The position numbers and the translations under genes were made by a program. This document shows, one piece after another, positions 1-8,864 of a stretch of DNA of 64,000 nucleotides. The notes under the pieces were generated by a model. The model did not search any database. It had not been told where the DNA came from and saw only the letters and a program-made list of their open reading frames with translations. The first letter of the stretch is position 1; each line of letters starts with the position of its first letter. Origin of the DNA: Sediminicola arcticus (GTDB lineage: Bacteria > Bacteroidota > Bacteroidia > Flavobacteriales > Flavobacteriaceae); assembly GCF_040566695.1 (NCBI RefSeq), contig NZ_JBEXAE010000007.1:69957-133956 (forward strand), in the 5' to 3' direction.

Positions 1-1
1 T

Positions 2-1633
2 ATTATCGTCCTTATATCCGTTTGGCTTTATTTTATTTATCATTTAAGAAGAGAGTATATTGTTTCGTTTAAAAAATTATTGGAAACTGCCCACACAAAA
101 AAAGAAAAGAATAACAGAAAGGAGATACCCGTTACTTCCATCGTAGATACTGTGATTCGTGTTTTTCACTCAGGGGAAGAAGGACAGATTCTTCATATGT
201 TGCAGAAAACATTAGAGGTTAAGAATGAGCGATTCTTTTTTGCAATAAAAGGATTGTTAGAACACGAATCGGCTGAGATAAGGGCATTGGCTATTGAAAA
301 CCTTTATTTTTTAAAAACCCAAAATTTATCGTTCCAAATGGAATCCATGGTGCATGATAAAGATCAGCACGTAACGACTGCCGCCTTTAGGTACCTGTTG
401 AAGAATTATAACAACGATACTGTTGAGCTTTTTAGAAAGTATCTGAACAGCACTGATGCCACCATTGCAAATGCGTCTTTGATAGGGCTATCTATGGAGC
501 TGAGAAACAATCAAAGATTACAAGATCGATTTAGTTTAGACCATAGAATTGGACAAGCATTGGAACAGTATGTTGAAATTAAATCCCAAGTACACAAAAA
601 GAATAAATTAGTATCTATTCTGGAAACGATAGGTAACGCCAAGACGGAAAGATATTACTACATTATCAAAGAACACCTTTCCTCAAAAGATGTAGATGTA
701 TTGAATACAGCCATTTGTAGTGCTTCTAAAACGTTAGATAAGGAGTTTATAGAGCTAATTGTACCTCATCTTTCAAAAAAGGAATCTAGAAAAGCGGCTA
801 CGGAAGCCCTCTTTCATTTTGGGGAACCCATTTTGGATATGTTGGTTGATACCATCCGTAATGAGCACATAGATCTAGAAGATGCTATATATATAGTTCC
901 GGTGATAGAAAGATTCGCTTCACAGAAAGCGATTAACACTTTAATTAAAATAACAGAAGACACAGAACATGCTATTAAAATTGAGGCTATAGAGGCGCTT
1001 AAAAGATTAAAATGGGAATACCCCAATTTACAAATAAAGGATCGATTTGTAGTTGATAAAATATTGGATGAATGCCATCTATATCAAAATACCTTGTCTG
1101 TTATTCATTCTCAGATTGTCATTCAATATAAAAAGAAAGACCAAAGTCCGGAAACCTTGCAAGAGAATGAAGCCAGAAACGGCCTGATCCATTTATTGGA
1201 GCAGCGATTGGACAGACAATTACAACGTATTTTCAGATTTTTGGGTATAAAGTATCCTCCAGGTGATATAGACTCTATCTTAAATACTATTCTAAATGGC
1301 AAGGAAGAGCAACGTGTTCATGCCGTGGAGTTCTTAGATAATATATTAGACAATCAACTTAAAAAGGAACTGATTCCTGTAGCAGAATCCACTCTCATGG
1401 AAACTATTTCAGAAGAACAAATTAAAAAGTTGAATCTCAAGGTGTACAGTGAATCCGAATGCTACCATGCTCTATTACTCAGAAGAGACGTGAAATTGAA
1501 GCAGGCAGTGCTCTATTTGATTGAAAAGACCAAGGACAGTAAGTTTATTCCCTTGTTAGAGATGGCCCTTGATGATAAGAATGAGAAGATAAGAAAAAAG
1601 GCTGCCGAATTATTAGACAGCATTAAAGTTTAA
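2..1633 (+). CDS. HEAT-repeat protein, C-terminal part of a membrane protein (partial at window edge)
   Basis: The reading frame is open to the left edge, so this is a partial gene; the first possible internal start (TTG at 80) is not convincing. The first visible residues form a hydrophobic helix (IIVLISVWLYFIYHL) followed by basic residues, so a membrane domain lies upstream. The rest, about 500 residues, is alpha-helical with repeated helix pairs typical of HEAT repeats, for example the segments around AEIRALAIENL and the C-terminal NEKIRKKAAELL. Known family behaviour: Bacteroidota encode MFS/ADP-ATP-translocase-like membrane proteins with long HEAT tails, and this layout fits that, but the transporter domain itself is outside the window, so the assignment is inference. 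The gene ends 3 bp from the convergent serine hydrolase gene. Confidence 0.7.
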   Translation: MIVLISVWLYFIYHLRREYIVSFKKLLETAHTKKEKNNRKEIPVTSIVDTVIRVFHSGEEGQILHMLQKTLEVKNERFFFAIKGLLEHESAEIRALAIENLYFLKTQNLSFQMESMVHDKDQHVTTAAFRYLLKNYNNDTVELFRKYLNSTDATIANASLIGLSMELRNNQRLQDRFSLDHRIGQALEQYVEIKSQVHKKNKLVSILETIGNAKTERYYYIIKEHLSSKDVDVLNTAICSASKTLDKEFIELIVPHLSKKESRKAATEALFHFGEPILDMLVDTIRNEHIDLEDAIYIVPVIERFASQKAINTLIKITEDTEHAIKIEAIEALKRLKWEYPNLQIKDRFVVDKILDECHLYQNTLSVIHSQIVIQYKKKDQSPETLQENEARNGLIHLLEQRLDRQLQRIFRFLGIKYPPGDIDSILNTILNGKEEQRVHAVEFLDNILDNQLKKELIPVAESTLMETISEEQIKKLNLKVYSESECYHALLLRRDVKLKQAVLYLIEKTKDSKFIPLLEMALDDKNEKIRKKAAELLDSIKV

Positions 1634-1636
1634 GTA

Positions 1637-2899
1637 CTATTTCTTGCGCACTATTTTATCTATACTAGAAGCTAGCATCATATGGTCCGTTGCCGAATTT
1701 TTGCGAAGTACGTTGGTCATAAGGACTACCATATACCTGCAATTATCTGGATGTTCTATAATAGCCACGGAATTCATAAAGTTACTTACGTTCCCCATGT
1801 ATTTACCGCAAGTTTCGCCTTTGGTACGGTCACATTTATATAAACTACCAGATTTAAAATATACTGCGGCCTCTTTTAGCACAGGAGATTGTGCATAACG
1901 TATCCTGCGATCTGTCATATACATCAACCGTTTCATTTCCAAACTCGATGCCTTATCAACAACATTTCCTTGCTCTAATTGAACTAAAAATTTCATTAGT
2001 CCAATAGGAGTCCCAATACTACCGCCTTTATCACCAACATAGGTATTTGCCCCTTTGGTGAAAAAGCTCCCCAAGCGCCATTCATCGCTAGTAATGCCCA
2101 ATGTCCGTAGAGGTAGATTAACTACATCATTTCCCAGATCGGTGAGTTCCTTTCTAGGGGTGTTTTTAAAATAATCATCTGCCTGCTCTTGGGTTAAAGC
2201 GGGGTAATCTTTCCCAAAAGCAGCCATCAACAGTACCTCTCTCCATACAATACTTGCAGCACCGTTATTACTAACAGATATCATATGGTCTGCCCATTCA
2301 TATAAAGTAAACACATCGCTGGCTATCACCTGCCTTTTTACCAATTTTTTTGTTTCAATAGTATAAATGGGTATAGTATGTTCGTCCGTGAGACCCCAAA
2401 CGCCAGCTTTCACTGATTTATCCCTCAACAAGGCTGTTCTCTGTTCCCAGGAATCAGGATAAATCTTGGCCAGTTGGGTAAAAAGACCATTCAAGACGGC
2501 CAGTTTGCCTACGCTTCCGGGTTGATAGCCCGACGTTTCATTTCTTTCTGCGTATCTGATGTTGTCTACATCCGAAATATCCAGCACGGTTATAGAATAA
2601 CTCCTATCCAAACCTCTAAACAATCCACTGATCTCTTTCTGAAAATCTGCATCTGTCACCAATATGCTTCCAACGCTGTCCTGGCTTCTTGATGTCAGAT
2701 TAAGCTCAATTTCTGAATAGGATTTTAAGGCTCCTAGAGGCAAGGTAGTTACATCTTTTAATTCCCCGCTTTTAATGAGCTCTAACCTTTTCAATCTCTT
2801 GATACCGGTTAGTTCATATCCATCTATGGGATAGTAGGAGATGGTGGTAAAGGCAGTGCACACGATTAGTAAAACAACATATTTTAGGTATTTTTTCAT
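1637..2899 (-). CDS. Exported serine hydrolase, class A beta-lactamase-like
   Basis: A 420-residue protein starting at MKKYLKY, 1 nt after the stop of the upstream dikinase-like gene; the in-frame Met 8 codons earlier lies inside that gene and is less likely. Residues 7-20 form a signal peptide or membrane anchor. The three active-site motifs of penicillin-interacting serine enzymes are visible: SVGK (S129-K132), SNN (S210-N212) and KSG (349-351). This places it with class A beta-lactamase/PBP-like hydrolases acting in the periplasm. It is larger than a classical class A beta-lactamase (about 290 aa) because of an N-terminal extension of about 95 residues and an insertion near 225-255. Whether it hydrolyses beta-lactams, peptidoglycan peptides or another ester or amide cannot be told. 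The tight coupling to the dikinase-like gene suggests one transcript and a shared role. Confidence 0.8.
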   Translation of the reverse strand: MKKYLKYVVLLIVCTAFTTISYYPIDGYELTGIKRLKRLELIKSGELKDVTTLPLGALKSYSEIELNLTSRSQDSVGSILVTDADFQKEISGLFRGLDRSYSITVLDISDVDNIRYAERNETSGYQPGSVGKLAVLNGLFTQLAKIYPDSWEQRTALLRDKSVKAGVWGLTDEHTIPIYTIETKKLVKRQVIASDVFTLYEWADHMISVSNNGAASIVWREVLLMAAFGKDYPALTQEQADDYFKNTPRKELTDLGNDVVNLPLRTLGITSDEWRLGSFFTKGANTYVGDKGGSIGTPIGLMKFLVQLEQGNVVDKASSLEMKRLMYMTDRRIRYAQSPVLKEAAVYFKSGSLYKCDRTKGETCGKYMGNVSNFMNSVAIIEHPDNCRYMVVLMTNVLRKNSATDHMMLASSIDKIVRKK

Positions 2900-2900
2900 T

Positions 2901-5807
2901 TTAAAACTTATTAGAAAGTGCAATTTTTTTAGTGGTATCTATTTTTGGCGTGATGGATTCCAAGTACCCGGAACTCAAAGCCTTTTTATTTTCTACAAAA
3001 GGCCTTATCTGGAAGAGCCATAATTTATTATTTTGAAAACCCATCTCTACGTCGTAAGCACCTTTGTAATCAGAACTAGTAGCTTTAGGCAAGGTTTCCC
3101 GAATTGTTGTGGCCAATTCTCGTATATCCTTGATATTTTGTGCATTGAGAATGGTGTTTTCAAAGGTGACTTGTTTTTTTCCTGTTCCTCCGGTAACAGG
3201 AAGGGTATTGTGGTACGGTTCCCTAGCTGGGGCAAGTAATTCCTCCCCTCCTGATGCTTTTACCAAATAAGATTCTGCAGACTGCCCATCAACCGCACCC
3301 CCAGCACCTCTACTAAAGGCAATGGTTAGATCCTTATCGTTCCCAGAGCTTATCCCTTTGGTAATCATTACGCCAGAGTAATCTACATCCACACTTGGAA
3401 TGACCAAAATAGAGGGGAATACATTTTCAGGGTTTAATAAATATTTTTGCCTCCATTTAAAACTGCGCTCGGTATAAGGTGAAGCCCATACGTCTTTGAT
3501 ACCCTGAATTATTTTTTCACGGTCAACAACATTAAAAATAGTAAGGTTGAGGCCGGCTCCCGAGAAATCCTTTAGATCTTCCATATTGGTATCACTTCTA
3601 AGGAAAACAGGGATTTCTCCTAGTTTTTTACCAAATATGGATTGGAAATCCTTACCGAGTTGGTCTACGAACTGTGGTTGAAGTTTTATCTTTTTTATGG
3701 CGTTCCTTAATATTTCCAATTGACGCAATTGATAGTTTTCAACTTCTGCCTCCACGATTTCCTGCTCCCTCATTCTGTCAGCTTCTTTGAACATATCATT
3801 GAGAAACTTCCAGTAAGAAATTGTTTGTCCTTCCATTTTTTGGTCCATATGAACCCTGAATATTCCAAAGGGGATTACCAAACCCTCAACGACTTTGTCG
3901 GGGAACATTTTTTTGAGCTGACCTAGGTTGGCTGCTTTCGGACCACAAAGTTTACCGGAGTCTGAAGCGTCAACGCTTCTTAGGTTTAAAATATTAGTTT
4001 CGTCCAATCGAATTTGTTCAATGGGTACTGCGATTTTTTCAGCGCTACGCTCTTTTTTGGAAAAAAGGGACCGCTCTTCTTCGGTCATTTCGCGTTCTAA
4101 TTTTAAAATAACATTTCCTTTATTGGAAACGGCATAGAGTACTTTTTGACCATCGAATCTTTTTAAGCTTTGTAGGTTTTGGTCTGATAGTGCTGCATTG
4201 GGGATACCGAGGTTTCGGGCCAATAGCTGCACATGGGAAACCATGTTCCCTTCAGAAACCGTAGCTATGCCTGCTACCGGTTTAAGGTCCGACGGTGGCC
4301 GTTGAAAGATATAGATCTTATCAGAAGCTACTTCAATATCATCGGAAGTACCATCAATTACAACAAGCTCTCCATAGGCATACCCCGGATTTAGGCCGCG
4401 CATGGCACTTTGGTTGGGAACATCTATAACCTTATTAGACAAGGAAGATTCTTTGGCAAGGTAGTCGCCCAATTGCCCTACACTCTCCCCTAAATTCAAG
4501 GCAATGGATCCTCGTATCCTGTCGTCTATGAATCCGTATGCCTTTGGCTCAAAGGCGGTATATTCATTCACTATATCCTCATAATTGGCCTTTACCATAG
4601 AAGCACTCCATTCCACTTGTCTCCTAGCAGTTTCGAGAAGGGAGTTCAGTTCTGCTAACGTCATTGTAGGGTTGTGATAAGCCTGAATATTGCTATTGAT
4701 CTGCTCCCATTCGCTTAGTTCAATATATCCAGATCCAGCGGTGGCCATTCCCAAATAACATATTTTTTCTAAAAGTCCTTCTAGTTCTGCTGGCTTCCAA
4801 TTAGAGGACGATTTAAATATTAGTTCCTCTAATTTTAAGGATATATCTAATAATTGTAAACGGGCCAGAGGCCTTTTCTCAGTTAATAATTGTTCCCTTA
4901 TTTGAAGTATCACCTGCGCTGTCTCTGGAATCAATTGTGAAATATCAGAGCTATTGTAATTTTTGGATACGTAATCTGTGATTACTTCACCCAATGGAGT
5001 ATTCTTTAACAAGGTAGCCTTTTCGGAAAGGGACTTGATATCAATAGGTTTGTGAAAATTGGTCATTGTAGCCACCAATTCTTTGAATTTTGAGTTTAAA
5101 TCTGGAGTTAATTTAGGAGCATTTTTATTTTGGAAAGATTTGACTCTTTCTATATCTCCAAATTCAGGTTGTCCGTGAATCTTTACCCTAAGGTCCATGA
5201 AGGGTTCGTATAAATCAGAAATTACTTTAGACTCACTTCTCATTTGTTGCGCGAGGTTGTCATCGCCCTGATGAGGTATGGCTTTTAAGGATTGTCGTAT
5301 CAAATAAAAATTTTGGGCAATTACTTGATCCTTGGCCAATAGCCATTTATAAAAATCTATGCCCCACGCTTCTTCATCTTCTGCCTGTACGGATCCTCTA
5401 TAGAATTGTCCCTTTCTTAGAATCCACCCATCATCAACACTTCTTAGATATTTTTCCAATTGGTATTGCTTTAACCTAGAGTGGTTGTGCTCTGCATCCC
5501 AAAAATCTTTTTTATCCGTGTAGGCTAAAATTTGGCCGAGGTAAATATGGTTGTTTTTGCCAAGATTAACCACTGCATCTTTATAACGCGCATGCTGAAC
5601 CCCAGGACCTATTTCTTCTGGGCAAGGGTCTTTAGGTTGGCGGATGCTTCCATCGCTACAGAACCAACGGATATCCCTATAGGGTCCACGAATATCATTT
5701 TTATAGAGCGCCACTTGCCCAGTAATCTGCTTGTCCGAAACTTTTTGGGCAGGTGCTACATTGCAGAAGAATATTAAGACTACGGTAAAGGCAAGAAAAT
5801 TTCTCAT
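2901..5807 (-). CDS. Exported PEP-synthase/pyruvate-phosphate-dikinase-like protein
   Basis: 968 residues with a clear Sec signal peptide (about 1-20, cleavage near APA|Q). Residues 20-440 are not recognised. About 470-570 is the PEP-utiliser mobile (phosphohistidine) domain with the motif SHVQLLARNLGIP, catalytic His at 525. About 615-940 is the ATP-grasp PPDK-N/PEP-binding domain: KAANLG at 624-629, a RSDTNMEDLKDFSGAG block at 737-752, and the closing LWLFQIRPF near 929-937. The order (His domain before the ATP domain) is the reverse of PEP synthase and resembles glucan water dikinases. The C-terminal PEP/pyruvate TIM barrel is absent. What it phosphorylates, and where it would find ATP if truly exported, is unknown. 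First gene of a two-gene operon with the serine hydrolase. Confidence 0.75.
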   Translation of the reverse strand: MRNFLAFTVVLIFFCNVAPAQKVSDKQITGQVALYKNDIRGPYRDIRWFCSDGSIRQPKDPCPEEIGPGVQHARYKDAVVNLGKNNHIYLGQILAYTDKKDFWDAEHNHSRLKQYQLEKYLRSVDDGWILRKGQFYRGSVQAEDEEAWGIDFYKWLLAKDQVIAQNFYLIRQSLKAIPHQGDDNLAQQMRSESKVISDLYEPFMDLRVKIHGQPEFGDIERVKSFQNKNAPKLTPDLNSKFKELVATMTNFHKPIDIKSLSEKATLLKNTPLGEVITDYVSKNYNSSDISQLIPETAQVILQIREQLLTEKRPLARLQLLDISLKLEELIFKSSSNWKPAELEGLLEKICYLGMATAGSGYIELSEWEQINSNIQAYHNPTMTLAELNSLLETARRQVEWSASMVKANYEDIVNEYTAFEPKAYGFIDDRIRGSIALNLGESVGQLGDYLAKESSLSNKVIDVPNQSAMRGLNPGYAYGELVVIDGTSDDIEVASDKIYIFQRPPSDLKPVAGIATVSEGNMVSHVQLLARNLGIPNAALSDQNLQSLKRFDGQKVLYAVSNKGNVILKLEREMTEEERSLFSKKERSAEKIAVPIEQIRLDETNILNLRSVDASDSGKLCGPKAANLGQLKKMFPDKVVEGLVIPFGIFRVHMDQKMEGQTISYWKFLNDMFKEADRMREQEIVEAEVENYQLRQLEILRNAIKKIKLQPQFVDQLGKDFQSIFGKKLGEIPVFLRSDTNMEDLKDFSGAGLNLTIFNVVDREKIIQGIKDVWASPYTERSFKWRQKYLLNPENVFPSILVIPSVDVDYSGVMITKGISSGNDKDLTIAFSRGAGGAVDGQSAESYLVKASGGEELLAPAREPYHNTLPVTGGTGKKQVTFENTILNAQNIKDIRELATTIRETLPKATSSDYKGAYDVEMGFQNNKLWLFQIRPFVENKKALSSGYLESITPKIDTTKKIALSNKF

Positions 5808-5837
5808 TTAGTGAGGGATATGTAATAATTTCATGCT

Positions 5838-5845
5838 CAAAACTA
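5838..5845 (-). promoter_or_regulatory. Candidate -7 box of the dikinase-like operon
   Basis: On the minus strand these bases read TAGTTTTG, matching the Bacteroidota -7 consensus TAnnTTTG. It sits about 30 nt upstream of the start codon at 5807. No good TTG -33 box is visible at the expected distance; that space is taken by the inverted repeat at 5844-5863. Confidence 0.5.
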
Positions 5846-5863
5846 ATGCCAATTTTGGCATTA
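5844..5863. promoter_or_regulatory. Inverted repeat, candidate operator
   Basis: TAATGCCAA and TTGGCATTA form perfect 9-bp arms around a 2-nt centre. On the minus strand it lies directly upstream of, and touches, the candidate -7 box, which is where a dimeric regulator would control the operon. There is no T-run, so it is not a terminator. The cognate regulator is not identifiable here. Confidence 0.5.
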
Positions 5864-6165
5864 GGCATTTGTAAAGCTAATAATTTTAGAATAAATTCTT
5901 ATGCTGACTTAAGTTTCTTGTAGAAATAGTAGTTGTTATTTAGTTAAATGATTTACGACTACTAAAGTGTAAAGTTTTAATTAATTGAATGCTATGGGTA
6001 AGGTGCTTCAAATAGTAAGGTATGTTAATGTCACAAACCATTTTCGTAACATCTTTTTCAAAAACAAATACCTCTTTTTTAAGTTTTAAAAAGGACAATA
6101 TATAATACCTTTTGAGGTATAATAACTTTTGATAACTTTGAACGTGATTTTTTTGAGTAAAAACC

Positions 6166-6173
6166 TACTTTTG
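6166..6173 (+). promoter_or_regulatory. Candidate -7 box of trxB
   Basis: TACTTTTG matches the Bacteroidota consensus TAnnTTTG and lies 29 nt before the ATG at 6203. A TTTG at 6137-6140 is a possible -33 element, though the 25-nt spacing is a little long. Confidence 0.5.
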
Positions 6174-6202
6174 TAACGTAAAATATAGAGAAGATTTTGA
6201 TT

Positions 6203-7168
6203 ATGTCAGAAAAAATAGAAAGAATAAAAACATTGATTATAGGTTCTGGACCAGCAGGATATACTGCTGCCATTTATGCTGCGAGGGCAGATTTGAAACC
6301 TGTAATGTATACAGGAATGGAGCCTGGTGGACAATTGACCACAACTACTGAGGTAGATAACTTTCCAGGGTATCCTGAGGGGATAGATGGGCCTACCATG
6401 ATGGTGCAGTTGCAACAACAGGCAGAGCGCTTTGGAACCGAGGTTCGTATTGCGATGGTAACGGCTATAGAATTTAGTAAAGAAGTTGGCGGGATACATA
6501 GAGCTACAGTAGATGATAACAAGGTTGTTGAAGCCGAGACTATAATTATTTCTACTGGCGCAACAGCAAAATATTTAAATATCCCTAGTGAACAGCGACT
6601 TAGAGGTGGGGGAGTTTCTGCCTGTGCTGTATGTGACGGTTTTTTCTATAAAGGACAAGAGGTCGCTATTGTGGGTGCCGGAGATACGGCAGCAGAAGAA
6701 GCTTCCTATTTGGCCAACATCTGTAAAAAAGTGACCATGTTGGTTCGTAAGGGCGAAATGAGAGCGTCCAAAGCTATGCAGCACAGGGTTAACAGTCTTT
6801 CGAATATTGAAATGCGCTACAATACTGAGGTAGACGAAGTATTGGGAGAGCAAGTTGTGGAAGGATTGAGAATGGTAAATAATCAGACTGGGGAGAAGGA
6901 AGAAATAGCTATTACCGGTTTGTTCATTGCTATTGGACACAAACCAAATACAGATATTTTTAAGGGTCAGTTAGAAATGGACGATACCGGGTATATAATT
7001 ACCAAGGGAAAAACTACCAAAACCAATAAGCCAGGAGTATTTGCAAGTGGTGATGTACAGGACAAGGAGTACAGACAAGCTATCACTGCTGCTGGAACAG
7101 GATGTATGGCGGCCTTGGACGCAGAGCGCTACTTGGCTACCATTGAAACTACAAAAGAAGCGGTATAA
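6203..7168 (+). CDS. trxB: Thioredoxin-disulfide reductase
   Basis: A 321-residue flavoprotein that passes electrons from NADPH to thioredoxin in the cytoplasm. The ATG at 6203 is chosen over a TTG two codons upstream. Visible features: N-terminal FAD-binding GSGPAG motif (about 14-19), the redox-active CAVC at 141-144, the NADPH-binding GAGDTAAEEA motif near 158-167, and the C-terminal FAD motif ASGDVQD. Length is normal for the low-molecular-weight TrxR class. It has its own promoter and is followed by a strong hairpin terminator, so it is monocistronic. Confidence 0.97.
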   Translation: MSEKIERIKTLIIGSGPAGYTAAIYAARADLKPVMYTGMEPGGQLTTTTEVDNFPGYPEGIDGPTMMVQLQQQAERFGTEVRIAMVTAIEFSKEVGGIHRATVDDNKVVEAETIIISTGATAKYLNIPSEQRLRGGGVSACAVCDGFFYKGQEVAIVGAGDTAAEEASYLANICKKVTMLVRKGEMRASKAMQHRVNSLSNIEMRYNTEVDEVLGEQVVEGLRMVNNQTGEKEEIAITGLFIAIGHKPNTDIFKGQLEMDDTGYIITKGKTTKTNKPGVFASGDVQDKEYRQAITAAGTGCMAALDAERYLATIETTKEAV

Positions 7169-7195
7169 TCCAAAAATGTTTGATTTAAAAATAAT

Positions 7196-7228
7196 AAAAA
7201 AACAGCTATACAATAGCTGTTTTTTTAT
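7196..7228. terminator. Rho-independent terminator after trxB (bidirectional)
   Basis: ACAGCTAT and ATAGCTGT form a stem with a 3-nt loop, flanked by an A-run on the left and a T-run on the right, so it can serve trxB and the convergent gene ending at 7244. Confidence 0.85.
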
Positions 7229-7243
7229 TTAGCATAAGTATTG

Positions 7244-7690
7244 TTAATCAATGCGCTTATAATTTTCGGAGAAAATCCTATTCCCGTTCTCATCCAAGTT
7301 AATCTGGCTATAGGTGTCATCTTTCAAGATTAGTTCAAAGGAAAATTGCCTTATGGTATCCAAGGCCTTAATCATCTCCCAATCCCCATATTCTATTGTT
7401 TCAAGAAGCCTGTCCGGGGTAATTTTATAGGTCCCATAACCAAACCTTCCCGTTTTTTCGGCGGGAGAGGTCCTAGACCACATTATTTTTCCATTGTAAT
7501 ACATTTTTACCTGTCGGTATCCTTTTGCAGTAGGTGTTGTATCTATGATTTTTTGCCCATCATATTGATAGAAATCTTGAAGTTCCCAAGTACCTTCTAT
7601 ATTGTGCATAGTAGGTTCTTTATCAGCTGTGTATTTAGTGGCAGAAACCAAAATGAGCATAAGAAATATAAATCCTAAAATTTTTTTCAT
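7244..7690 (-). CDS. Small exported protein, possibly lipocalin-like
   Basis: 148 residues with an N-terminal signal peptide (about 1-18; no lipobox Cys). The mature part begins with an IEGTWELQDF segment and continues as alternating beta-strands with aromatic residues, resembling small lipocalin-like domain proteins of Bacteroidota, in which a GTW-type motif starts the first strand. No catalytic motif is visible. It is a single-gene unit, convergent with trxB and separated from it by the shared terminator. Function unknown; the lipocalin-like label is an inference from the strand pattern and the first motif. Confidence 0.7.
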   Translation of the reverse strand: MKKILGFIFLMLILVSATKYTADKEPTMHNIEGTWELQDFYQYDGQKIIDTTPTAKGYRQVKMYYNGKIMWSRTSPAEKTGRFGYGTYKITPDRLLETIEYGDWEMIKALDTIRQFSFELILKDDTYSQINLDENGNRIFSENYKRID

Positions 7691-7805
7691 ATCTGTAAGG
7701 TTTTGTGATGGTTGTTAAATAATCACTAAAAAGTTACAATATATTTTATAAAGTACATAATTATTCAAACTTTAAATTTAAAGAATCAATAACCAATGAG
7801 TTGGA

Positions 7806-8864
7806 TCAGATTTGATCTGAAAAATATTCTTGGATATGTCTAGTCAACTTTTGGATATCTTTTTTTTTGTGGCAAGCACTGATCACAATTCTACTCATTG
7901 TTTGGGAATCCTCATTTGGATAAGGGAAATTGGTAACAATTACTTTTTTGTCCTCTAAATAATCTGTTAATCCCTTATTGGAAAAACTAATAGTAGGATG
8001 TCCATCCATTATAATATGGGGAAACTTTTCGGTCAGCCCCTCCTTAAACTGGTGCATTCGTTTTTTTAATTTTTTCCTTTTCTGGGACATCAATTCTTGG
8101 GAATCCATTAGTGTTGCCATATTTGCTGGGGTGGCGGGACTAGCCCCGCCGTAAAAGGATGTTTCTGTCATGGCATTAATCCTATCCACTGTACCAAAAA
8201 TAGCTCCTGCCTGAATACTAAACCCTTTGCCAAGGGAACAACAAACTACAACTTCCCTAGCCCCCAAGCTCATTAACATTTTAAAAACACCCTCTCCATG
8301 CTCCCCAACTATACCTATTCCGTGGGAATCATCTACCACTAGAATGGTGTTTGCCAATGGTAAGCTTTTCAATGGATTAAAATCGGGATAGTTACTTCCT
8401 GAAAAATCAATGGAATCTAAAAAAACAACAGCGACAGTTTTTTCTTGCGCTTCTAAATGTTCTTCTAAAGCTAATTTTAAGCTAGAATAGGTTTCCTGGC
8501 ATGCATCATTTGTAAGCAGTAGGGCTGAGTGTGCGTTTGGGGCAAAGAATCTTTTAAAAAATTTATAATTAAAATAATTACGAGTAAACTGTCCTGCCAA
8601 ATATCCAGATGAAAGTGATATGCATGCTTCACTTCCAACTAGTTTAGCGAGGTAGCTTTCCGATTTTTCAAAGATGGATAAGCGAACATTGGAAATTCTT
8701 GATGCACCGTAGTTAGTGCCATATTTTTTAATATTGTCTATAAGTAGTTTTTGGAAATATGCATCAGATTGAAGTCCCAAATAGGCGGTACCCCCAAAAT
8801 ACAAATAGTCCAAATTGCGCACTTTGATCTTTCTTCCAGGAAATTTATCAACGTAATGGATCAT
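7806..8864 (-). CDS. Alpha-oxoamine synthase-like PLP enzyme (KBL/BioF family)
   Basis: 352 residues of the fold-type I PLP superfamily. The DDSHG motif (178-182) is that of 2-amino-3-ketobutyrate CoA ligase and related alpha-oxoamine synthases (Asp binds the PLP ring nitrogen), and SLGKGF (210-215) carries the Schiff-base lysine K213. The N-terminal NYGASRIS segment corresponds to the glycine-rich substrate region. It is about 40 residues shorter than BioF or KBL, and the lysine neighbourhood (LGKGFSIQAG) departs from LGKALGGASGG. Its ATG overlaps the stop of the upstream dipeptide epimerase gene (ATGA), so the two are translationally coupled. No biotin or threonine-degradation genes are nearby, so a plain BioF or KBL role is not supported; the substrate is unknown. 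Confidence 0.8.
   Translation of the reverse strand: MIHYVDKFPGRKIKVRNLDYLYFGGTAYLGLQSDAYFQKLLIDNIKKYGTNYGASRISNVRLSIFEKSESYLAKLVGSEACISLSSGYLAGQFTRNYFNYKFFKRFFAPNAHSALLLTNDACQETYSSLKLALEEHLEAQEKTVAVVFLDSIDFSGSNYPDFNPLKSLPLANTILVVDDSHGIGIVGEHGEGVFKMLMSLGAREVVVCCSLGKGFSIQAGAIFGTVDRINAMTETSFYGGASPATPANMATLMDSQELMSQKRKKLKKRMHQFKEGLTEKFPHIIMDGHPTISFSNKGLTDYLEDKKVIVTNFPYPNEDSQTMSRIVISACHKKKDIQKLTRHIQEYFSDQI

Larger units (their letters stand above)
5808..6202. other. Divergent intergenic region between the dikinase-like operon and trxB
   Basis: 395 bp without a credible ORF. It holds the promoters of both flanking genes, a 20-nt inverted repeat near 5844-5863 (listed separately), and a second short palindrome at 6105-6120 (ATACCT, 4-nt gap, AGGTAT) about 45 nt upstream of the trxB -7 box. 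The middle 200 bp is AT-rich and I see nothing more in it. Confidence 0.6.

Noticed and set aside
7806..8864. Assignment as bioF or kbl
   Set aside because: Motifs fit the superfamily, but the length, the lysine-loop sequence and the gene context do not support biotin or threonine metabolism.
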